Assembly: GCA_031271045.1 (NCBI GenBank)
Contig: JAISWO010000069.1
Location: 1 to 60,910, forward strand
Reading direction: 5' to 3'
DNA from: Tannerellaceae bacterium
GTDB taxonomy: Bacteria; Bacteroidota; Bacteroidia; Bacteroidales; Tannerellaceae
Length of the DNA: 60,910 nucleotides
Each line of letters opens with the position of its first letter. Positions within the stretch are counted from its first letter, which is position 1. Both the position numbers and the translations under genes were made by a program. Below, one piece after another: positions 16,851 to 23,707 of the stretch. Under the pieces are notes generated by a model. The model was not told the origin of the DNA. It searched no databases and worked only from the letters and a program-made list of their open reading frames with translations.

Positions 16851-17300
16851 GGTCGCGCGAAGTGGCGCGATGTCCATTAGCTTGCTATTCAGGTCGCGCG
16901 AAGTGGCGCGATGTCCATTAGCATGCTATTCTTGGTCGCGCGAAGTGGCGCGATGTCCATTAGCATGCTATTCTTGGTCGCGCGAAGTGGCGCGATGCCC
17001 ATTAGCATGCTATTCTTGGTCGCGCGAAGTGGCGCGATGCCCATTAGCATGCTATTTTAGGTCGCGCGAAGTGGCGCGATGTCCATTAGCATGCTATTCT
17101 CGGTCGCGCCATTTCGCGCGATGTCCATTAGCATGCTATTGCGGGTCGCGCCATTTCGCGCGATGTCCATTAGCATGCTATTCTCGGTCGCGCCATTTCG
17201 CGCGATGTCCATTAGCATGCTATTCCGGGTCGCGCCATTTCGCGCGATGTTCATTAGCATGCTATTTTGAATCGCGCCATTTCGCGCGACCTCTGAGGGG
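16851..17300. repeat. Array 2: eleven 42-bp units, two dyads per unit 21 bp apart
   Basis: Units start at 16851, 16892, 16934, 16976, 17018, 17060, 17102, 17144, 17186, 17228 and 17270 (first step 41, all others 42). Each begins with the dyad TCGCGC-N6-GCGCGA. Its second dyad is TAGCATGCTA, centred exactly 21 bp later. Units 1-6 have the N6 loop GAAGTG. Units 7-11 have CATTTC, close to its reverse complement, so the centre is inverted while the flanks keep their orientation. Because 42 is a multiple of three, frames stay open through the array on both strands, but I see no promoter or start for them. Confidence 0.95.
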
Positions 17301-17350
17301 GGCAATTTCATTATTGTTTCCTATGCCAGAGACATAGAGGGAAAATAGTT

Positions 17351-17358
17351 TACCTTTG
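17351..17358 (+). promoter_or_regulatory. -7 box of trmB, implying a leaderless mRNA
   Basis: TACCTTTG ends only 4 bases before the trmB ATG at 17363, so transcription should start at or within a base or two of the start codon. Confidence 0.6.
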
Positions 17359-17362
17359 CGCT

Positions 17363-18151
17363 ATGGGAAAAAATAAACAATCGAAGTTTAAGGACATGGC
17401 CGCCTATCCGCACGTCTTCCAATATCCTTTCGACAAGCTCCGCGAGGAAGGATTTGACATGAAAGGGCGTTGGGGGGAAGGATTTTTCAAAAACACGCGC
17501 CCCATCGTGCTCGAATTGGGCTGCGGCAAGGGAGAATATACCGTCGGACTGGGGCAGCGCTTCCCGGAGCGGAATTTCATAGGCGTCGACATCAAAGGGG
17601 CGCGGATGTGGAGCGGCGCGAAGGCTTCGCTCGAGGCCGGTATGAACAACGTCGCCTTTGTGAGGACGCATATTGAATGGATCGACGCCTTCTTCGCCCC
17701 GGGCGAGGTGGAAGAGATCTGGATCACCTTCCCCGACCCGCAGATGAAGAAGCGTACCAAAGGGCTCACCTCTGCGTCTTTTCTCCGGCTCTACAGCCGG
17801 CTCCTGGCGCCGGGCGGGATCGTTCATCTGAAGACCGACAGCCGCTTCCTGTATGCCTATACCCTCGAAGTTCTCCGCGCCAACGACCTGCCGGTCCTCT
17901 TCCACACCGCCGACCTTTACCTCTCCTACCCTGCCGGCGAAATCCTTTCGATCCGTACCTTCTACGAACAGCAGTGGCTTCAGCGCGGCCTGCCGATCCG
18001 TTACATCTGCTTCCAATGCGAAGAAAGATCCTCGTGGATCGAACCCGATGCGGAAATCGAACCCGACGATTACCGCAGCTTCGGACGCCAGGCGCGCAGC
18101 ATGCCCGCATCCGGAAATATGACGAATGTAAATAACCTAATAAATAAGTGA
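17363..18151 (+). CDS. trmB: tRNA (guanine-N7-)-methyltransferase
   Basis: A 262-residue SAM-dependent enzyme that methylates G46 of tRNAs. The SAM loop is [16 protein letters not shown], followed by [15 protein letters not shown] and the family signature [16 protein letters not shown] at the N-terminus matches Bacteroides homologues, which supports the start at 17363 despite the promoter lying right before it. It is followed by mrp with a 1-base gap. Confidence 0.93.
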   Translation: MGKNKQSKFKDMAAYPHVFQYPFDKLREEGFDMKGRWGEGFFKNTRPIVLELGCGKGEYTVGLGQRFPERNFIGVDIKGARMWSGAKASLEAGMNNVAFVRTHIEWIDAFFAPGEVEEIWITFPDPQMKKRTKGLTSASFLRLYSRLLAPGGIVHLKTDSRFLYAYTLEVLRANDLPVLFHTADLYLSYPAGEILSIRTFYEQQWLQRGLPIRYICFQCEERSSWIEPDAEIEPDDYRSFGRQARSMPASGNMTNVNNLINK

Positions 18152-18152
18152 T

Positions 18153-19262
18153 ATGACGATTTCTCCTGAAATGATTCTCGACGCGCTCTCCAAAGTGCGT
18201 TATCCCGGGACGGGCGCCGACCTGGTGTCGGCCGGTATGGTGAACGATGACATCCGCATTATGAACATGCAGGTCAGTTTTTCGATTCTTTTCGACAAGA
18301 AGAACGACCCCTTCGCCAAGTCCGTCATCAGGGCCTCCGAAGCGGCCATTCTCTCCTATGTGGGCAAAGACGTCGACATCCGCGGCCGCATCCGGGCCGC
18401 CGTCCGCCCGTCCGCTGCCGTGACGACGTCCAGGATGCTGCCCGGCGTTAAAAACATCCTCGCCATCGCCTCCGGCAAGGGGGGCGTGGGCAAAAGCACC
18501 ATCGCCGCCAACTTAGCCGTGGCCCTGGCCCTGGAAGGATATAAGGTCGGACTCCTTGATGCCGACGTTTACGGCCCCTCGCAGCCCAAAATGCTCGGCC
18601 TCGAAGGCGCCAACCCGCAGGTATGCACCGTCGGCGATCGCGACCTGACCGAACCCGTCGAGCGCTACGGCGTCAAGCTCCTCTCCATCGGATTTTTCAT
18701 CGGCGAAGACAGCGCCGTCATCTGGCGCGGAGCCCTGGCCAGCAGCGCCTTCCGCCAACTGATCAGCGAAGCCGCCTGGGGCGAGCTCGACTACTTCCTG
18801 ATCGACCTTCCGCCCGGAACAAGCGATATACACATCACCGCCGTACAAACCCTGGCCCTCACCGGCGGCATCGTCGTCACCACGCCGCAGGAAATCTCCC
18901 TGATCGACGCGCGCAAAAGCATCAGCATGTTCGTAGGCGACAAAGTCAGCGTTCCCGTCCTCGGAATAGTCGAAAACATGGCCTGGTTCACTCCGGCGGA
19001 GCTTCCGCAGAACCGTTATTACCTCTTCGGTCGCGACGGCGGCAAGCGCCTGGCCGAAGAGCTTCACATCCCCCTGCTGGGGCAGATACCCCTGGTGCAA
19101 TCCATCCGCGAAGGCGCCGACCAGGGAGCCCCCGTCGCCCTGGATCCTTCCAACCCCGCCGGCCAAGCCTTCCGCGACCTGGCGCAAAGCGTCGTCCGGC
19201 AGACAGAAGCCCGCAACGCGCAGCTCCCGCCCACCGAACAGGTGCGCATCAATCACTCGTAA
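18153..19262 (+). CDS. Mrp/NBP35-type P-loop Fe-S carrier ATPase
   Basis: A 369-residue protein with an N-terminal MIP18/DUF59 domain (about 1-85) and a ParA-like ATPase domain. The deviant Walker A is SGKGGVGKST (107-116). LLDADVYGPSQPKML and DYFLIDLPPGTSD follow. ApbC/NBP35 proteins load Fe-S clusters using a conserved CxxC near the C-terminus. Here that segment is ENMAWFTPAELPQNRYYLFG and has no cysteine; the whole protein has a single Cys (CTVGD). The gene overlaps the convergent 19253-19918 gene by 10 bases at the 3' end. Confidence 0.9.
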   Translation: MTISPEMILDALSKVRYPGTGADLVSAGMVNDDIRIMNMQVSFSILFDKKNDPFAKSVIRASEAAILSYVGKDVDIRGRIRAAVRPSAAVTTSRMLPGVKNILAIASGKGGVGKSTIAANLAVALALEGYKVGLLDADVYGPSQPKMLGLEGANPQVCTVGDRDLTEPVERYGVKLLSIGFFIGEDSAVIWRGALASSAFRQLISEAAWGELDYFLIDLPPGTSDIHITAVQTLALTGGIVVTTPQEISLIDARKSISMFVGDKVSVPVLGIVENMAWFTPAELPQNRYYLFGRDGGKRLAEELHIPLLGQIPLVQSIREGADQGAPVALDPSNPAGQAFRDLAQSVVRQTEARNAQLPPTEQVRINHS

Positions 19263-19918
19263 ACAAAGAAGTCGAAAAACCGCGCGAGGCTCTCCGCTTC
19301 GTCCCAGCGGATGCGGTTTGTTTTGATAAAAGAGCGCAACTGGGGGAGGTTTTCCTTCGGGACAGCCTTCTCCATCTCCTTGCGCGTGGCGCGAACGATC
19401 TTATCGCCGAAGAGGAAGTAAAAATCCCTCGTCAGAGGCAACCGCCGGCCCGCGGCCTCGCCAAGCCTCGCCTGGGCGTAGTTAATCTGGCCGATCGACG
19501 TTTGTATCTGGGCCGACGACGACTGCGTATTCATGCCGTAGGCGCCCGTAGCCGGCGCGGTCAGCGCATTAAAATTTCCTTTCACCAATTCCACCAGGCC
19601 GATCTCCCCGCGCGCATGGACGAGGCGGGCCAACTGTCCGTTCATATATATAAATGTATCGGCGCCGATGGCGACCCTCTCGATCCCCTTCGGATCGGAA
19701 AGCAACAGCTCCCCACCGTCGCGGTGCCAGAGCGTCACGTGCAGGAGATGAACATTGAGCAACCGGTCCTGCGACCGCCCGCCGTCGGCAAAGAACACCG
19801 TCCCCTGCCGGAAGTCTTCATACAGGAACGGCCATGCCGTGGTCGGCGCGTACGTCTGCGCCTCCGAACAAAACCCTGCCGGGATCAGCAGGGCAACAAG
19901 AAACAATAACTTTTTCAT
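19253..19918 (-). CDS. Exported protein of unknown function
   Basis: A 221-residue protein with a Sec signal (MKKLLFLVALLIPAGFCSEAQ). The mature part is predicted beta-rich in its first half and contains a positively charged helical C-terminus. It includes the motif GIERVAIGADTFIYMNGQLARLV. I do not recognise a named family. It lies 11 bases after the C10 protease stop and is probably the last gene of the SusC/SusD operon. Its 3' end overlaps mrp by 10 bases. Confidence 0.7.
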   Translation of the reverse strand: MKKLLFLVALLIPAGFCSEAQTYAPTTAWPFLYEDFRQGTVFFADGGRSQDRLLNVHLLHVTLWHRDGGELLLSDPKGIERVAIGADTFIYMNGQLARLVHARGEIGLVELVKGNFNALTAPATGAYGMNTQSSSAQIQTSIGQINYAQARLGEAAGRRLPLTRDFYFLFGDKIVRATRKEMEKAVPKENLPQLRSFIKTNRIRWDEAESLARFFDFFVYE

Positions 19919-19929
19919 ACCAAAGCAAT

Positions 19930-21279
19930 TTATTGAGGGTGAACCATTAATTTTCGCGTCATCCGCTCCTCCCCGCAAACGAAAGAAACGACGTATACCG
20001 ACGCGACGGTAGCCTCCGGGAGCCGGAGCGTCTGCGTTCCGGGCCGAAAGTCGCCCCTTGCCAGGACGCTGCCCGCCATATTGCAGACCTCGTAATGCCC
20101 TGCCCCGTCGGCATCGAGTATCCACGTCCCACCGGCCCCGGCGGACAGGCGGACAGGCGGCCGCAGGTCGGGCGCTTCGGCGGCGTCGGTAGCGAAGAAA
20201 TCAAAGCCCGTCACGGCGCCGTGATTGTTCATATAGTTAAATTTACCATCGTTCAAGTTCTCCAGCGTGAAGTATCCGTTATTTTTCCCCCGCCACCCCC
20301 AGTTGACGTGGAAGGAAGCCGCGCCGTCGAAGCCGTCGAGATTGAACGCATGAGCCGACGTACCCTTGTCGTCCTCTCCATCGTAGATAACGGGACGTCC
20401 GGCCGCCAGTTCGGCAGCGATACAGGCGATCCAGTCACCCGTATACGACCTGCGCTTCTGATAGCGGGCGACGGAGGCCGGATAGCCGAAGAAATCCCTC
20501 AAGGCTGCGGGTACGCGGCTGGTATAAGCTCCGGAAGCGTCCTTGCCGTAGTCCATATTGACAACCACGCCGCAGTGATAGAGCAGGCGGGCCGCCTCGT
20601 CGTTGCCGTTGGCTCCGCTCAGGATGGCGTCCCAGTCGTAAGGCTCCTCGCGGTCGAAATTAACGGACACCAATCCGAAGTCATCGTCCGTATACCCCTT
20701 GCGCCCGGTGGGCCTCGCGGGCTGTCGGTAGACGCTCATGGCCTGCGCCAGGGCGACGGCCACGCATCCGACGATGGCTTTTTCGCCCTTGACGTTCTCC
20801 GGGCAATACTTATTGTAAGGCGCTGTCTGGTCCCACTTGACCTGGATGAAGGGTTCTATCTTTCCTCCCGCGCGGGTCTGGAGGCTTGGCTGGTCCCAGC
20901 GCGCATGGCGGCGGAGGCCGGGATACGCATCCAGCGAGCGTATTTCTTCGGCATAGGCGTCCAACCAGCCCCGCATGGCCGGCGGTTGTCCGTCTTCGTA
21001 GAAGAAACCGCTGTCCGAATAGCCCAAGACGGGCGTTGCCCGGTCGTCGGCTGCCACGAGCGCCCATCCTTCGGGTTCAAACTGTATGATATAATAACAA
21101 GGCTTGCCTTCCTTCTCGACAAGGCTCGTCTGCTTTGCCTGCCCCGGGAAGCGCCCGTCGCACAAGGCTGCGCAATGCTCCGCCGCCACCCGTATAGCCT
21201 CTTCGCGGCCAACGTTCTGAGCCCCGGCCCCCCAGGTAGCGAGGGCTGACAGTATAATAAGAGGTACGATTCTTTTCAT
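19930..21279 (-). CDS. C10 (streptopain-type) cysteine protease with probable T9SS tail
   Basis: A 449-residue secreted protease. A Sec signal (1-20) is followed by a Spi-like propeptide (about 21-135) and the C10 catalytic domain, with Cys172 in IVGCVAVALAQAM and His310 in GTSAHAFNLDGFDG. The C-terminal 75 residues (from about 375) hold a beta domain ending YVVSFVCGEERMTRKLMVHPQ. This resembles the type A sorting domain of type IX secretion cargo. Related proteins are interpain A and PrtT/periodontain. The position behind SusC/SusD suggests that it makes peptides for import. Start MKRIVPLII at 21279. Confidence 0.88.
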   Translation of the reverse strand: MKRIVPLIILSALATWGAGAQNVGREEAIRVAAEHCAALCDGRFPGQAKQTSLVEKEGKPCYYIIQFEPEGWALVAADDRATPVLGYSDSGFFYEDGQPPAMRGWLDAYAEEIRSLDAYPGLRRHARWDQPSLQTRAGGKIEPFIQVKWDQTAPYNKYCPENVKGEKAIVGCVAVALAQAMSVYRQPARPTGRKGYTDDDFGLVSVNFDREEPYDWDAILSGANGNDEAARLLYHCGVVVNMDYGKDASGAYTSRVPAALRDFFGYPASVARYQKRRSYTGDWIACIAAELAAGRPVIYDGEDDKGTSAHAFNLDGFDGAASFHVNWGWRGKNNGYFTLENLNDGKFNYMNNHGAVTGFDFFATDAAEAPDLRPPVRLSAGAGGTWILDADGAGHYEVCNMAGSVLARGDFRPGTQTLRLPEATVASVYVVSFVCGEERMTRKLMVHPQ

Positions 21280-21300
21280 TCGCTGTGATTTATGAACAAA

Positions 21301-21330
21301 CAAAGGGAGACGATGCCTCATCTCCCTTTG
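21301..21330 (-). terminator. Hairpin between Calx-beta gene and C10 protease
   Basis: Ten-base arms CAAAGGGAGA and TCTCCCTTTG pair perfectly around a 10-base loop, in the 68-bp gap. Only short T runs follow on the minus strand, so it is more likely a partial terminator or an mRNA-stability element that sets protease level than a full stop. Confidence 0.5.
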
Positions 21331-21347
21331 CCACACGTGGTGATTGG

Positions 21348-22229
21348 TTAATCTTTCGTCAATACCGCTCCTCCGAGGTAGAGTTCCCAGTATCCGTCGG
21401 CGGCGGCCACACCCCAGGCGTTGGGGAAGACCAGCTTGGCCCCTCCGTCAAGGATTTCGACGATGATGCTACTGCCTGCCGGCATGGATTCGTCGGCGCC
21501 GGGATCGGCATCAGCCTTGTCAAAGCCTTGCAGCGAGACGTCGTCGCCCCCATACCCGATGTCTTGCCCGACCGGGATGCGGATCTCCGTCTTGTCCTCA
21601 TTGACGACTCCATAGAAATAGTTGTACGTCGGCGCCACGTATCCGTAGCTTGCGAAATAAGAATCGAGGTTCGATATCCAGACCTTGGACGCGTCGCTTG
21701 CGTCTTTGTCGATCGTTATTTCCGCGTCGTAAACGTCTCCCCAGAAAGAGGTCATCTTACCGGAGTAGCTTCCGAGTATCATCAGCAGGGGATGTTCGTT
21801 GTCGACAATGATCGTCCGGCACGTCACGTTAGCGCCCAGATTGATGGAGGCGGACGTCAATGTAAACGTCACGGACAGGTCGCCGGTGAACAAGTCGTTG
21901 TCGATCAGGTTCAGTTCGATGTACTGCGTAGGCGCTTCTTTCGAGAAGGTAAGCGTATTGGACGCATTCTTCAGCGTATAGCTCTCGCCTTCCTGCGCCG
22001 TGGATGCGGCGGCAGCGACCTCAAAGGTTACCGTACCCGATACTCCCGCCAGGGAGGTGAGGGTAACCGGTATTTTCACTTCGCCGCTCTCTTCGGCTAC
22101 GCTTATCGTACTTCTGTCGAAGGCTACGAAGGCATCCTTGTCGTCGAAGGTCGGCATTTCGTTCACGTCGCAGGAGTTGAACAGACAGCACCCTGCTACC
22201 AGCATATAAATTGATTTCTTTAGTTTCAT
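21348..22229 (-). CDS. SusE-position surface lipoprotein with Calx-beta-like domain
   Basis: A 293-residue lipoprotein: MKLKKSIYMLVAGCCLFNSCD has a lipobox-like FNSC. Residues about 30-140 form a Calx-beta-like domain (VAEESGEVKIPVTLTS ... TVTFEVAA ... FTGDLSVTFTL). The second half (from about 150) is a separate beta domain. In Bacteroidetes such proteins follow SusD and act as accessory surface binders. It is 25 bases after susD. Confidence 0.75.
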   Translation of the reverse strand: MKLKKSIYMLVAGCCLFNSCDVNEMPTFDDKDAFVAFDRSTISVAEESGEVKIPVTLTSLAGVSGTVTFEVAAAASTAQEGESYTLKNASNTLTFSKEAPTQYIELNLIDNDLFTGDLSVTFTLTSASINLGANVTCRTIIVDNEHPLLMILGSYSGKMTSFWGDVYDAEITIDKDASDASKVWISNLDSYFASYGYVAPTYNYFYGVVNEDKTEIRIPVGQDIGYGGDDVSLQGFDKADADPGADESMPAGSSIIVEILDGGAKLVFPNAWGVAAADGYWELYLGGAVLTKD

Positions 22230-22254
22230 ACGAATCATTGTTTATGATTGGACA

Positions 22255-23685
22255 TTAATAACCCTCATTTTGTATGCAATTCGGGTTGGCATTGATCTCG
22301 GACAGTGGAATCGGCAGGGCCCAGCGGAAGCTGGGGAACTCGATGTACTGAGCGGTTGAGGGGCCGTCATAATCTACGGTGCGGTTGACGGCCATTCCGT
22401 TGCGTGCCATATCGTACAGGATGTGCCCTTCAAAGGCCAGCTCCTTGCGTCGCTCAGTCAGGATGCCCGCCAGCGATGGCGTCACCGGCGAGGCGCCGCG
22501 GTTGGACGTGATGGCCAGCAGATCCGAGGCTACGCTGGCGCCGGCGATGCTGGCTCCGCGGAACAGGGCTTCGGCGCGGTTCAGATACATTTCGGACAGG
22601 CGCAGGACGATGATATTGTTGTACGTCGGACGTTCGGTAGCTTTGCCCCAATACTTCGTTGTCCACAAATGATCTTCCGGCGCATCCGGATCCGATTCGA
22701 ACAGGCTGAGGCGAACGTCGTCGTCTTCATAAAGGTTGCGCAGATCGGCTGACGACATCACATCGGCATATCCGAAAGGCGTAGTCATGCCCGATATTTC
22801 TTCCCAGTACGGATTGTATTCGTTCGACAAAAGGCCGAATATCTCGAAGATGACTTCTCCTCCGGCCGAGGCGGTGTTCTGGGTCCAGATGTAGGGTAGC
22901 TCGTCGGCGGTGAACATATTGAACTTCCCGCTGTTGATCACCTTGGTCGCGTAGTCGGCCGCTTTCTGCCATTCACCCATGTAGAGGTATACTCTTGAGA
23001 GCAATCCCTGGATGGCCGGCTTGGTGGCGGCAGCGAATACGTCGGTGACGTTGCTCCGCTTGTAATCGTCCTGCATCTTCGATTCGGCTTCGAGCAGGTC
23101 GGCGACGATCTGATCGTAGACTTCGCTCACGGTGTTGCGCGCCGGCTTGCCCAGCTCGGTGATCAGCACAATGGGGACGCCCGGACTGTTCGGGGCGTGC
23201 GTGTAGGGCTGCGCGTAGGTGCGGAGCAGGTCGAAGTGGCTCAAGGCCCGGATAAAGAGACATTCCGCCCGGAGATTGTTCAGGTCGGCCGCCGTAACGT
23301 CGGAGGTTTCCTTTCCTTCGAGGTTGTTGATCACATTATTGGCGGCTGCGATGGCGGCGTAGGCATACCCCCACAGGTAGGACGTGCTGCTGGACGAATA
23401 GCTCCAGCCGTATTCATTGATATAACGCCCGGAGGTGAAGTCGGTGTCCGTCGGGTTCTTTGCATTCCCGCTGCGCAGCTCGGAGCTGAGCACAAAGCCT
23501 GCGCCATACCAGGTGTCGTCGTACAGGTAGCCGTAAGCGGCTGCCGTTGCTTTGTTTAATCCATCGTAGGAGCCAAGCGTTAATTCATTACTTTGGCTCA
23601 ATATCGGTTCTTCCGTCAGGAAATCGTTGCAGGAAGTCATCCCGATGGCGAAAGCGAACAAACTGTATATGATTATTTGTTTCAT
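22255..23685 (-). CDS. SusD/RagB-family outer-membrane lipoprotein
   Basis: A 476-residue lipoprotein with signal MKQIIIYSLFAFAIGMTSCND and the typical SusD sequence NDFLTEEP after the lipid cysteine. TPR-like helices carry the stretch LRAECLFIRALSHFDLLRTYAQPY. The C-terminus has the usual RRKELAFEGHILYDMARNG motif. It forms the lid of the SusC transporter. It starts 22 bases after susC. The ligand is not readable from sequence, but the protease downstream suggests peptides, as for RagAB. Confidence 0.92.
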   Translation of the reverse strand: MKQIIIYSLFAFAIGMTSCNDFLTEEPILSQSNELTLGSYDGLNKATAAAYGYLYDDTWYGAGFVLSSELRSGNAKNPTDTDFTSGRYINEYGWSYSSSSTSYLWGYAYAAIAAANNVINNLEGKETSDVTAADLNNLRAECLFIRALSHFDLLRTYAQPYTHAPNSPGVPIVLITELGKPARNTVSEVYDQIVADLLEAESKMQDDYKRSNVTDVFAAATKPAIQGLLSRVYLYMGEWQKAADYATKVINSGKFNMFTADELPYIWTQNTASAGGEVIFEIFGLLSNEYNPYWEEISGMTTPFGYADVMSSADLRNLYEDDDVRLSLFESDPDAPEDHLWTTKYWGKATERPTYNNIIVLRLSEMYLNRAEALFRGASIAGASVASDLLAITSNRGASPVTPSLAGILTERRKELAFEGHILYDMARNGMAVNRTVDYDGPSTAQYIEFPSFRWALPIPLSEINANPNCIQNEGY

Positions 23686-23707
23686 AATTTTTGCTGTTAA
23701 GAAGATT

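Noticed and set aside
8304..17300. Arrays as REP/BIME elements mobilised by a RAYT transposase
   Set aside because: Each array is confined to one locus with its own sequence, and the neighbours have no HUH/Y1 transposase motif. Cannot be excluded without the genome.
16813..17337. Open frames through array 2 on both strands (174 and 84 codons)
   Set aside because: A 42-bp period keeps any stop-free frame open. No promoter, start context or non-repeat domain supports translation.
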